From IMG/VR virus record IMGVR_UViG_3300025889_001203, positions 1 to 20,354 of that record: 20,354 bases of DNA; one strand, written 5' to 3'. A model generated the notes under the pieces. That model saw only the letters and a list, made by a program, of their open reading frames with translations. It did no database searches and was not told the origin of the DNA. Position numbers and translations under genes: made by a program. Shown piece by piece: positions 8,222 to 14,764 of the stretch. The number at the start of each line of letters is the position of its first letter. Within the stretch, counting starts at the first letter, position 1. Source of the stretch: a virus.

Positions 8222-8778
8222 CAGAATAGCGCCGGAAACAGATTTGGGGTGAAGCGATTGGGTGGGAACGGTTCCGTTAAAAAGTCCCCCAGAATTAGAT
8301 CGGCCTGGATGGCCAAGGCGTCAAAGCTGATATTACGAAGCTCATAGTTTGAATACGATCCGACGAGCTCGACAGGCTCGTCCTGTACAAGTTTATCGCC
8401 GTTTTCCAGTAGCAAGAAATCTCCAGTCTCAAGCAACAAGAACTCTGTCGTGACCTGACCCGACATCAAGATGTGGAAGTCGATGCGAATGCGCTCGCTG
8501 CCGCCGACCGAGCGGATCTCGTCCATGATCTCCCGCGTCACGTTTCCGACAACAAGACGCGCCTGTGGCGCACGTTCTGCATTGTCGTCGGGGAGAGTCA
8601 GCGCGAATGGGAACGGCTCATAGGTGTATCCGTTAGCGATCACAGGGATCGGATTATTAACAAAGTGGAAAGTGGACTCGAACTCGCTGTGAGATATATC
8701 AAGCAGTGTCAAGAAGGCCTTGCTTGTTTGCTGGGCTAATATAGCCTCTTTCGCAGCCGTGGAGAGCGATCTTGCCAT
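8221..8778 (-). CDS. DUF1833-like minor tail protein (gpL position)
   Basis: The 185-residue protein starts at ATG 8778, 2 nt after the gpM-like gene. Its frame matches DUF1833-type phage tail proteins: an N-terminal FLTLLDISHSEFESTFHFVN, central RAPQARLVVGNVTREIMDEI, then ELRNISFDALAIQADL and a C-terminal ending FPPNRFTPNLFPALF. By position it stands where lambda has gpL, which acts in the tail tip. An unusual piece sits in the middle: two tandem eight-residue units, FLLLETGD and FLLLENGD (113-128), followed by KLVQDE. This looks like a short repeat insert within the family fold. The two units use different codons, so the repeat is not recent. Confidence 0.72.
   Translation of the reverse strand: MARSLSTAAKEAILAQQTSKAFLTLLDISHSEFESTFHFVNNPIPVIANGYTYEPFPFALTLPDDNAERAPQARLVVGNVTREIMDEIRSVGGSERIRIDFHILMSGQVTTEFLLLETGDFLLLENGDKLVQDEPVELVGSYSNYELRNISFDALAIQADLILGDFLTEPFPPNRFTPNLFPALF
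8395..8442 (-). repeat. Tandem 8-codon repeat (FLLLE-T/N-GD) in the DUF1833-like gene
   Basis: Two consecutive 24-nt units encode FLLLETGD and FLLLENGD. Seven of eight residues agree while the DNA differs mainly at silent positions, so the repeat has been kept at protein level. Confidence 0.6.
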
Positions 8779-8780
8779 GT

Positions 8781-9161
8781 CTAAGCCGGAAGTATCTCAA
8801 GTTGAAGATCGACGCTCCAGAGCGACGCCGCGGCTCCTGGGGACCCTGTGCCGCCTCCATTGACGGCCGTGAATGCTGGAACTTCAACAAAGCGCATACT
8901 GACGACAGACCCGTCCACCGGGTCGTACCAGTCAAATGCGTCTGATCCATATCCGAGCGTTGAACGGTAGAACGTGTCAAACGTCTGCCGCTGCGCCTGC
9001 GTCAGCAGCATCGTCCCAGATAGATAGCGCGTAGCGGCGGTGAAGCGACCACGCTGCTTGTATGGGCCAGCATCCATCTGCGTGCGTAGAAATGCCTTCT
9101 GCGCGGTCTCGGTCGCTCCTAGATGCAACGCCTGCGGCAGTGTCCCAGGCCAAGTCGCCAT
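8781..9161 (-). CDS. M: Minor tail protein (gpM-like)
   Basis: This 126-residue protein starts at ATG 9161 with GAGGAG 8 nt upstream, 3 nt after the tape measure gene. It opens MATWPGTLPQALHLG, typical of gpM-like minor tail proteins ('WP..LPq....'). The middle TMLLTQAQRQTFDTFYRSTL and the following FDWYDPVDG, then MRFVEVPAF, match the family pattern of a compact beta-barrel protein at the tail tip. In lambda, gpM joins the tip complex with gpL, gpI, gpK and gpJ at the end of the tape measure. Gene order here (tape measure, M-like, L-position, K, I/J) is the same as lambda. Confidence 0.72.
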   Translation of the reverse strand: MATWPGTLPQALHLGATETAQKAFLRTQMDAGPYKQRGRFTAATRYLSGTMLLTQAQRQTFDTFYRSTLGYGSDAFDWYDPVDGSVVSMRFVEVPAFTAVNGGGTGSPGAAASLWSVDLQLEILPA

Positions 9162-9164
9162 CGC

Positions 9165-11357
9165 CTATCTCCTCGTCAGCCGCGTGCTAGTCTCGAACCG
9201 TTGGCCGATGGCGCGATAAATCTGTCCGCCATTTGCAATGTCAGACGTGACGGCGCGACGGATGATGACATCAATGTCCGGTCCGTTTTGCTTGGCCTCA
9301 ACATCCGCCCCAGCCTGATTGATGATGTTGACGTTGACGTTTGCGCCGCCGCCAGCGACGCCCAACTTACCGTCTGGCCCGCGGGTCAATGGCATGATCG
9401 CTTCCGGGCCGGCCTCACCCATCAGGCCTGCGCCCTTCGCCATCGGGAACAGCGTTGGCTTGCCAATCACACCGCCGCGGGCGAAGGGTACAACATTTCC
9501 ATGGCTAAAAGCGCCGCCCTTCGCCATGCCTGGGCCGATGAACGGAACAAAACCGCCACTGGCCATAGTCCCCAACCCGGTCCTGCCGAGCGCTGCACTT
9601 GCGCCGTACCCGCCGCCGAATAAGCCGCCAAGGCCACTGAATAACGACCCAAACAGGCTTGCAGCGGCTTTCTGAGCCATCATCTTGGCGAAGTCGGCAA
9701 GGATCGAGCCAACCATTTCTTTGAACGCCTGCGAAACGCTCTTTGTGCCGTTGACGATGCCGGTGAATGCCGTTGTGAACGCGCTCGACACTTTGTCGAG
9801 CACGGTGTCGGCAAGTTCTCTAAACGCCTCTTGAAGACTCTGCACGGGCGTTTTGAGTTGCTCTAATTCTTGCAGCTTGGGGACCAGCACCGACATCTGC
9901 TCATTAGTCAAGCCGACCTGAACCTTTAGCTCCGCAGCTTGCTTCGCTAGTTCAGGGCTGAAGCCACCAGTGTTGATAAGATCCATGGAGAGCCGCGCAA
10001 TATCAATCTGCTGCTGCACCTTGGTGATTTCCGCTAAGAACGGCCTAATTTCAGGCCGAGCCTGGGGAACGGGGACTCTGCCGGTTCTAACGCCGCCCAT
10101 GTCCTCTCGCTTTGTTAACTCTTCTGTGATCGCTTTTTGAGCAGCAAGGTGCGCTTCGACCGCGGCCCTCGCGCGCTCAACCTCATTGCCAACCCCAGTA
10201 GCCGCTATTCTCTTGGCTTCCTCGTGAGACGCACCTTGCCGCAGGAGTTGATTGATTTTCTCCTGGATATCCAATTGCCGAATCAACGGCTCAAGTGTGC
10301 CTTTGGTAGTATCAAGCGGCTCAAGTTGCGCCAGCAAATCCTTCGTGGCTTTAGTTAATCTGCCGGTTGACGACGTGGCCTTATCAACCCTACCCGCATA
10401 TTCGTCCATTTGTGCTCGGGCGCGAATAGCAGCGTCTACTAAACCCTTAGTGCCGAGAATTGCGAGTTGCTGCTCTGGCGGCAGTTCCTTCACCGCGGCA
10501 ACCAAATCAACAAGTATCGAATCAAAATTTTGGCCGGCAGCCGCAGCAATTTTGAACTGCCTGAACAGATTGTCTACCTCGCGTGCCGCCTCTGGTATCT
10601 TCTGTTTAAGATCCTCTATGGCTTTTTTTTGCTGCCGTACAGCATTTGCAAAATCAACTGCGCTTTCCCCGGCCGCTGGCGAGAGGACCACATCTATCCT
10701 ATTTAGTTCTTCAAGGTTCCTCCTAATATCAGCCGGCAATGCTTCGCGAAATTTACTCAGCGCATTTATCCCGGCAGTCTTTGACGCCTGCCTTTCAACC
10801 TCTCGCTGGGCGTCAAGGAAAGTTCTTAATGCGGCTGTAACCTTGCCGTACCTTTTCTCCGCTTCCTCTAAACTGGATGCGACGCTTGTATCAAAGGTTG
10901 AAGCGACCCTGTTGCCAGCGGCGTTTAATTGCGAAATCGCATCGCTGAGGTCTTTTACCTTTGGAGTATTTTTCTTCGCCGCTTCCCCAGTTTTTTCAAA
11001 CACAACGGCGACAGCCGCAAAGACAGAAACGGCTGCGCCGACAATCGAGCCAATCGGACCAAAGATTTGCAGAAGCTGCGGAGCCTGCTGGCCAAAAGCC
11101 TGTATCGCAGACGTGCCATTGCCGACCTGAACGGCGAAGTCGCCAACCTGATATCCAACTTGTTGTAGCCCAGTGCGGAAGAAGCGATTGCCGCCGCCCT
11201 TGCCTTGCAGCAACTTTTCCATGCGGGCAAGGTTATCATTTGCCGGCTTAATGGCCCGGTCAAGTTTCTTTACAGAGTCCGTCGCTTGGTTAAGGCCGCG
11301 TACAGCGGAGCCGACATTGGCGGCGACTGCCAAATTAATGTTTATGCCGGCGGCCAT
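9165..11357 (-). CDS. H: Tail tape measure protein
   Basis: The 730-residue protein sets tail length and is expected to leave the tail with the DNA. It starts at ATG 11357 behind AGGAG. Early residues (6-60) contain a helical stretch, SVKKLDRAIKPANDNLARME. A hydrophobic segment lies at about 95-120 (LLQIFGPIGSIVGAAVSVFA), as often seen in tape measures. Residues 125-540 are mostly charged helices rich in Ala, Gln, Glu and Lys. A second hydrophobic Gly-rich region lies near 565-620, followed by the frequent tape-measure ending LMGEAGPEAIMPLTRGPDG. Residue count times about 0.15 nm predicts a tail near 110 nm, a rule-of-thumb estimate. The gene overlaps the frameshifted chaperone extension by 23 nt. 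Confidence 0.92.
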   Translation of the reverse strand: MAAGININLAVAANVGSAVRGLNQATDSVKKLDRAIKPANDNLARMEKLLQGKGGGNRFFRTGLQQVGYQVGDFAVQVGNGTSAIQAFGQQAPQLLQIFGPIGSIVGAAVSVFAAVAVVFEKTGEAAKKNTPKVKDLSDAISQLNAAGNRVASTFDTSVASSLEEAEKRYGKVTAALRTFLDAQREVERQASKTAGINALSKFREALPADIRRNLEELNRIDVVLSPAAGESAVDFANAVRQQKKAIEDLKQKIPEAAREVDNLFRQFKIAAAAGQNFDSILVDLVAAVKELPPEQQLAILGTKGLVDAAIRARAQMDEYAGRVDKATSSTGRLTKATKDLLAQLEPLDTTKGTLEPLIRQLDIQEKINQLLRQGASHEEAKRIAATGVGNEVERARAAVEAHLAAQKAITEELTKREDMGGVRTGRVPVPQARPEIRPFLAEITKVQQQIDIARLSMDLINTGGFSPELAKQAAELKVQVGLTNEQMSVLVPKLQELEQLKTPVQSLQEAFRELADTVLDKVSSAFTTAFTGIVNGTKSVSQAFKEMVGSILADFAKMMAQKAAASLFGSLFSGLGGLFGGGYGASAALGRTGLGTMASGGFVPFIGPGMAKGGAFSHGNVVPFARGGVIGKPTLFPMAKGAGLMGEAGPEAIMPLTRGPDGKLGVAGGGANVNVNIINQAGADVEAKQNGPDIDVIIRRAVTSDIANGGQIYRAIGQRFETSTRLTRR

Positions 11358-11843
11358 TCTTCATCTGCTCCTGTTCGATCCGAGTGAACGCGATCCACTC
11401 GTTCAACTCATCAATCGAAATCTCTTCGATCTCGGCGATGGTCTTGTGCAAGCGATCCGCAAGCGCGATGAGATTGAAGCGAAGCGGATCGTTCCTTAGT
11501 TTTTTTCATGTTCCTCGGCGCTAGTGGCGTCGAAGATCGAAGCGAATACATTGCCGATGACATTGACTGGCTCACGCAACAGGATCGGCTTGTCCTCCAG
11601 GTCGAATGCATTGTTGCCGTCGGCGTCTTTGCACTTGACGACGATCAGTTCGACCATTGAGTCAGTAGTCGGGCTGCTCAAGAAGTCTTTGTACCTCTTT
11701 TGCACACGGCTGATATCAGCACCCGTGACCGGGCCATAGTAAAGTTTAAGCGGACCTTTGTCGTCGCCCCACTCTGGGACTTCAAGCACGCGCATCTCAT
11801 TCGACGCGCGTGCTGCTGCAATCCGCTGACCAAGAGCACTCAT
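11335..11843 (-). CDS. GT: Tail assembly chaperone GT, made by -1 frameshift
   Basis: The ribosome reads the G frame from 11843 to base 11499, slips back one base on A AAA AAC, and continues in the -1 frame from 11499 to the TAA at 11335-11337. This gives 115 + 54 = 169 residues. The added part runs LRNDPLRFNLIALADRLHKT, then IAEIEEISIDELNEWIAF, TRIEQEQMKNGRRHKH. The 'sidELnEWiaf...' pattern is that of lambda-type gpT parts, which bind the tape measure. The extension has no early start codon of its own, so frameshifting is the only sensible route to it. It ends inside the tape measure gene start. In lambda, G and GT in unequal amounts keep the tape measure soluble and recruit tube protein. 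Confidence 0.88.
11453..11505 (-). promoter_or_regulatory. Programmed -1 frameshift signal: slippery heptamer, spacer, stem-loop
   Basis: On the minus strand, A AAA AAC occupies 11505-11499 in the correct phase (zero frame GAA AAA AAC TAA). After a 7-nt spacer comes CGATCCGC (11491-11484), and its exact complement GCGGATCG lies at 11460-11453, making an 8-bp perfect stem around a 23-nt loop. Within the loop CGC and GCG could add three inner pairs. The zero-frame stop is the codon right after the heptamer. All elements of a canonical -1 site are present at normal spacing. Confidence 0.88.
11496..11843 (-). CDS. G: Tail assembly chaperone G (unshifted product)
   Basis: The 115-residue zero-frame product starts at ATG 11843 behind AGGTGATTA, 13 nt after the tail tube gene. 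It contains VLEVPEWGDDKGPLKLYYGP, a pattern common in phage tail chaperones where a short beta region precedes a helical core (VTGADISRVQKRYKDFL). It ends FDATSAEEHEKN with the TAA directly after the slippery heptamer. The position between the tube and tape measure genes, and the frameshift at its end, identify it as a G-type chaperone. It is expected to be the major product and not part of the finished virion. Confidence 0.88.
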   Translation of the reverse strand: MSALGQRIAAARASNEMRVLEVPEWGDDKGPLKLYYGPVTGADISRVQKRYKDFLSSPTTDSMVELIVVKCKDADGNNAFDLEDKPILLREPVNVIGNVFASIFDATSAEEHEKN

Positions 11844-11856
11844 TAATCACCTATGA

Positions 11857-12249
11857 TTAAGACACTGTCGCCGACGTTAGGGCTCCATTGCCCTGGATGC
11901 CGATGCTCATCTCGACCATGCCGTCGTAAGACGCAGTGATTGAGCGAGAAGTGACAATAGCGCTGCCGGTGTAGTAGACATCGCCGGTCGTCGATCCTTC
12001 TGGATAGACTGAGAATGTGATCTCGGCTTGAACCGTCAGGGCGTCCTGACCGCCAACGTCGCTTTCGACCCAGAAAACATCCAAGCTGCCATCGAACGAT
12101 TTCAAGCTTGGTTTGTATGTGCGAACCACCGAGCCCATGCTGCTGTCTTCTAGAACGTCGGCATTTTCATTCAGCGTATACGAACGAATTTGCGCGACAG
12201 CGGTCGAGCCAATCTTAACAGTGCCTTCAGAACCTGTATGCGTAGCCAT
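11857..12249 (-). CDS. V: Major tail tube protein
   Basis: The 130-residue product starts at ATG 12249 behind a TTGGAG site 7 nt upstream. It opens MATHTGSEGTVKIGSTAVAQ and continues IRSYTLNENADVLEDSSMGS, with FDGSLDVFWVESD in the middle and GMVEMSIGIQGNGALT near the end. This is a compact beta-barrel tail tube pattern, in which the early beta strands and the long loop build hexameric rings. Length is typical for small tube proteins; lambda gpV is longer because it has an extra C-terminal Ig-like domain, absent here. It is followed by the G/GT chaperone and tape measure, the normal order. It should be one of the most abundant late proteins. Confidence 0.85.
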   Translation of the reverse strand: MATHTGSEGTVKIGSTAVAQIRSYTLNENADVLEDSSMGSVVRTYKPSLKSFDGSLDVFWVESDVGGQDALTVQAEITFSVYPEGSTTGDVYYTGSAIVTSRSITASYDGMVEMSIGIQGNGALTSATVS

Positions 12250-12270
12250 TTTGCAACTCCAAGCTATTGG

Positions 12271-12468
12271 TCAAGCAAACGGACAGGCATGTCCATTTAT
12301 AGCGTCTATAACACATAGAAAATTTTGTGCCAAGACAGCCGTAATCGTCGGCACTGTTGTCAGTAAGTGTACACCAACTTGTCGCCGCTCTCCAACAACA
12401 TATAGTCGGAATACAGCCTGAATATTGAGCCTGAGCCGCGCAGCGTCGTCATCGCGCCGTTTCCACAT
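12271..12468 (-). CDS. Doubtful small hypothetical protein (65 aa)
   Basis: A frame from ATG 12468 to TGA 12271 overlaps the end of the preceding gene by 20 nt. The product opens MWKRRDDDAARLRLNIQAVF and continues RLYVVGERRQVGVHLL, ending CVIDAINGHACPFA. It is basic at the N-terminus and has a hydrophobic middle. I recognise no family. No ribosome site is visible upstream of the ATG. The frame runs through the possible promoter and inverted repeat, so it may be chance or a decayed gene. Against that, the gap is unusually long for this operon unless something is encoded in it. Confidence 0.3.
   Translation of the reverse strand: MWKRRDDDAARLRLNIQAVFRLYVVGERRQVGVHLLTTVPTITAVLAQNFLCVIDAINGHACPFA
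12281..12294 (-). repeat. Short inverted repeat before the tail tube gene
   Basis: GGACA and TGTCC surround a 4-nt centre, giving a 5-bp stem. It lies just downstream of the possible -10 element, about where a transcript 5' end would be. It could be a 5' hairpin or a small operator; no T-run follows, so it is not a normal terminator. Confidence 0.3.
12305..12333 (-). promoter_or_regulatory. Possible sigma70-type promoter for tail genes
   Basis: On the minus strand TTGGCA (12333-12328) and TATAGA (12310-12305) are 17 bp apart, matching the consensus at five and four of six positions. It lies about 55 nt upstream of the tail tube start in an AT-rich gap. It would boost expression of the tube, chaperone and tape measure genes. 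This is a pattern match only. Confidence 0.35.
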
Positions 12469-12892
12469 CTGTCAGCGAGGTCACATACTGTACGGAGTAA
12501 CGTAATCGCGCGACGCCAATTGGAGCCTCAGCGTCCCCAGCAAGCTGGAGGTCTGTTCCATCAAGAACGCACCGCTTGGCCAAGCCGTTCAGCGCGAAGT
12601 CATTTCCGAGTGCCTCTTCGATCTCGATGCAGATGTCGTCGATATCGTCATCGATGCTGTCCGTCGCGCTCACATAGACATCAACCATGATGCTGACGAC
12701 GCGGTCGCTGGTCTTCGTCGCGATAGTAATCAGAGAACTCGACTCAGAGTCAAACGATATCGTTATGGCTGGCAGTTTCAACGCGCTCAGAGAATAGACG
12801 CGGTTGGTGTAGACGCGGCCCGCCACGGACGCAGCGCCCGCGGCGATGACGCTCTGCATCCTCTCACGCAGTTGCTGCCGAACGTGCGCCAT
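12449..12892 (-). CDS. Probable tail terminator / minor tail protein (gpU position)
   Basis: The 147-residue protein starts at ATG 12892 immediately after the previous stop (TAAATG). It opens with a helix (MAHVRQQLRERMQSVIAAGA) and continues with alternating strands: GRVYTNRVYSLSALKLPAIT, then ISFDSES, VVSIMVDVYV and a helix DDDIDDICIEIEEALGND, and ends with a beta hairpin (GVARLRYSVQYVTSL). This order (helix, strands, helix, strands) is that of lambda gpU/gpZ-type tail terminator and completion proteins, which cap the tail tube and join it to the head. Only one gene occupies the place of lambda Z and U. The fold is inferred from pattern and position. Confidence 0.68.
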   Translation of the reverse strand: MAHVRQQLRERMQSVIAAGAASVAGRVYTNRVYSLSALKLPAITISFDSESSSLITIATKTSDRVVSIMVDVYVSATDSIDDDIDDICIEIEEALGNDFALNGLAKRCVLDGTDLQLAGDAEAPIGVARLRYSVQYVTSLTDVETAR

Positions 12893-13213
12893 TTATTGCT
12901 TTTCCAGTCGGAGTTGCGTTTCGCCAGTACCATCGTCGGTTACTTCGCGGACAAGATATTCAACCGCATCAATGACCAATGAAGCACCGTCCATCGTCGC
13001 CTCATACGCCGAGATGTCTACCGACCTGCAAGTGAACACCGGAACGCGCATGATAACAGCGACAGCGCCATCTACTTCTTGCTCTTCTAGCGCCTTATCG
13101 AAGATCCCGCGCAGCGCGATGGACGACCCACCGACAGGCGTCAACGTCGCCGATATGGCGAAATCGTTGACGTTTATCAGCATTGCTAGGTCGTCGTTAA
13201 ACGATATCGCCAT
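12893..13213 (-). CDS. Head-tail joining protein (gpFII-like)
   Basis: The 106-residue product starts at ATG 13213, overlapping the previous gene by 17 nt. It opens MAISFNDDLAMLINVNDFAI and contains ATLTPVGGSSIALRGIFDKA, VPVFTCRSVDIS and a closing VREVTDDGTGETQLRLEKQ. The run 'FNDDL...N...FA..AT.TP.GG......GIFD', ending in 'V.D..G...L.LE', is that of lambda gpFII-type attachment proteins, which add to the completed head and form the tail docking surface. Length is close to lambda FII (about 117 aa). The position between the FI-position gene and the tail terminator matches lambda order. Confidence 0.8.
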   Translation of the reverse strand: MAISFNDDLAMLINVNDFAISATLTPVGGSSIALRGIFDKALEEQEVDGAVAVIMRVPVFTCRSVDISAYEATMDGASLVIDAVEYLVREVTDDGTGETQLRLEKQ

Positions 13214-13409
13214 CTTCTTCGATCTCTGGCGCGCTTACGGCCGTGATGGAGCGATCAGCCTTGGGCGGACGACCACGACGCTTCACTTCCTCCGCGTAGC
13301 CGCGCGCAATCAGTTTCCGCGCAATCATGTCAACAAGGTCAACCTCTTCGCCGGCCATAAGATTGCCACCAGTTCCGGCAAAGCACTTTTCGAGGATCTT
13401 AACTCTCAT
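13197..13409 (-). CDS. Small phage protein in the FI position
   Basis: The 70-residue protein starts at ATG 13409 with TGGAG 6 nt upstream. It opens MRVKILEKCFAGTGGNLMAG and continues EEVDLVDMIARKLIARGYAE. The remainder is basic (EVKRRGRPPKADRS, with an AT-hook-like RGRPPK) then acidic. The first 45 residues match a widespread small phage protein pattern ('kVkiL.....g....aGevvel.d..Ak.LI.rGyAe'), often found right after the capsid gene. Lambda FI, which helps DNA packaging, sits at the same place, but sequence similarity is not evident. The RGRPPK stretch could touch DNA; this is speculative. Confidence 0.65.
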   Translation of the reverse strand: MRVKILEKCFAGTGGNLMAGEEVDLVDMIARKLIARGYAEEVKRRGRPPKADRSITAVSAPEIEEDGDIV

Positions 13410-13427
13410 GTTATCTCCAGACGGTTA

Positions 13428-13451
13428 GGGGAGGCAGTTGCCCACCTCCCC
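13428..13451 (-). terminator. GC-rich hairpin after the capsid gene (terminator-like, no T-run)
   Basis: GGGGAGG and CCTCCCC form a perfect 7-bp stem around a 10-nt loop in the 50-nt gap after the capsid stop. The transcript has no U-run afterwards, so strong intrinsic termination is unlikely. It could act as a partial terminator, or shield the 3' end of capsid mRNA so that capsid is made in larger amounts than downstream proteins. Confidence 0.45.
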
Positions 13452-13459
13452 CTTGGCTA

Positions 13460-14764
13460 CTAGGCCACCGACACTTCGTTAGTGACCGCGAAGCTCTCGC
13501 CGTTCCGAACAGCAACATCGACCTCTTGGAGGACGGTGATGCGCACGGTGCCAGACTTGTCGCCGGCATACGGGTTGACCATGATCGACGGGCTGGAGAA
13601 CAAGCCGATCATCATCTGCGAGAAGTCGCCGAACACCAAAGCCGACGCATCGTTGCCGCCGTCACCGGGGTCAAGGTTCGTCGGGATGTTGCTGGTGAAC
13701 GCAGCGCGGTAGCCGTACATCGACGCCCACGGATCGTTCAACAGCATCACGCTGTCGGTGCCAGACACCTTCGCGGTCGAAGCCAATTTGGCTTTGACTG
13801 CTGGGTGCGACAGCCAACCGAGAGCGCCAGCGTTGATGACACCGTTCGCCTGCTCGACAGTCTTCACCAGAGCGACGATGTCGGCCCAGGTCAGGCTGTC
13901 AACGTCAGTGCCGGCAGAGATGTCAACGTCGCCGATGCCGGAGGTGTTCAGCAGGCCAGTCGGCTGACCGCCGGAGCCGGTTCCGTTGATCGCGTAGTAT
14001 TCCAGGCGATCAGCCATCGACGCCAGCAGGTCGTTGCGAACGATCTGCTCAATCGAGGGTACACTTTCAAGCGCTAGCAGCCTAGATATTTCTACGTATG
14101 AGCCGAAAGTGCGGGGCTGCAAGCTAATAGAGGAGTCGGTCTGGCTTTGATCCGAAACGTCTCCGCCTTCCTCAACGAACGCGGCCTGCGCGCCCGACAG
14201 TTTCGGAATGCGGATGCGGTTCGTCAGGCCACCCATATAGGTGACGCCGAGGCCACCGAGCACCTGACGAGCACGCAGGGCTTCGATGAACAGATCACCG
14301 CGCTGGATCGTCGGGACGAAATTGTCAGTGACAGCTTCGCCAGAGATCGCACCAGTCGCCGCGGTCGTCATCACGCCAGAGCGCCATGCAAAGTCAGGAA
14401 CATAGAAGCCCTGGCTTTCCTTGCCGGTGCGGCGCACGATTTCCTCGTGCAGTTCGCGCTCGTAGCCAGCGTGCTTCCAGTCACCGCTGACTTGAGCGCG
14501 GATCAGGTTGCCGATGGAATAGTTGCGCTGCTCTTTCGGCTTCACATCGTGCGAGAGCGGAGCGACATCGAGGGCTTGACGCTTCTCAATATCATTCAGC
14601 AGTTCGCCGCGGAATTGCTCGACAGAGATGCCACGGCCGAGGGCGGCTTCGCCCAGGTCGCGACGGTTGAAACGGGCGGCAAGGTCGAGGATCGCCTTGT
14701 CGTTTTCGCGAGCGGCGCGGACAGCTTCTGCCTTGGCCACTTCGACATCAACATGGGGTTCCAT
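13460..14764 (-). CDS. Possible separate major capsid protein from an internal start
   Basis: Within the fusion, the Met at residue 389 (ATG 14764) is preceded by AGAAAGGA 8 nt upstream, a strong ribosome site at good spacing. Starting here gives a 434-residue protein, the normal length for an HK97-type capsid with its N-terminal delta domain (EVAKAEAVRAARENDKAILD). The codons just before it (VTSSTSTPKERTES) look like a flexible linker. Independent initiation would give the hundreds of capsid copies needed without equal amounts of protease. That both products are made is inferred, not shown by sequence alone. Confidence 0.5.
   Translation of the reverse strand: MEPHVDVEVAKAEAVRAARENDKAILDLAARFNRRDLGEAALGRGISVEQFRGELLNDIEKRQALDVAPLSHDVKPKEQRNYSIGNLIRAQVSGDWKHAGYERELHEEIVRRTGKESQGFYVPDFAWRSGVMTTAATGAISGEAVTDNFVPTIQRGDLFIEALRARQVLGGLGVTYMGGLTNRIRIPKLSGAQAAFVEEGGDVSDQSQTDSSISLQPRTFGSYVEISRLLALESVPSIEQIVRNDLLASMADRLEYYAINGTGSGGQPTGLLNTSGIGDVDISAGTDVDSLTWADIVALVKTVEQANGVINAGALGWLSHPAVKAKLASTAKVSGTDSVMLLNDPWASMYGYRAAFTSNIPTNLDPGDGGNDASALVFGDFSQMMIGLFSSPSIMVNPYAGDKSGTVRITVLQEVDVAVRNGESFAVTNEVSVA

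Larger units (their letters stand above)
12250..12448 (-). other. Inter-gene region upstream of the tail tube gene
   Basis: These 199 bases are one of the two largest gaps in an otherwise tightly packed operon. They contain a possible promoter (12305-12333), a short inverted repeat (12281-12294), the tail tube ribosome site, and a weak 65-codon frame. The stretch is more AT-rich than the flanking genes. Confidence 0.6.

Noticed and set aside
10620-10632. Run of eight A on the coding strand inside the tape measure gene (CAA AAA AAA G)
   Set aside because: A -1 slip is possible in principle, but the -1 frame ends after a few codons and no stem lies just downstream; probably a chance Lys-Lys run.
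10252-11130. Long plus-strand open frame opposite the tape measure gene
   Set aside because: It is Ser/Ala/Cys-rich with no recognisable pattern, and lies antisense to a strong gene whose codon bias keeps the opposite strand open. Other long plus-strand frames (for example 12846-13463 and 14147-14797) were dropped for the same reason.
11411-11611. Alternative frame overlapping the end of the G gene with an ATG at the A-run
   Set aside because: This frame gives a basic, low-complexity peptide, while the -1 frame from the slippery site gives a proper T-like domain. The +1 frame is a shadow.
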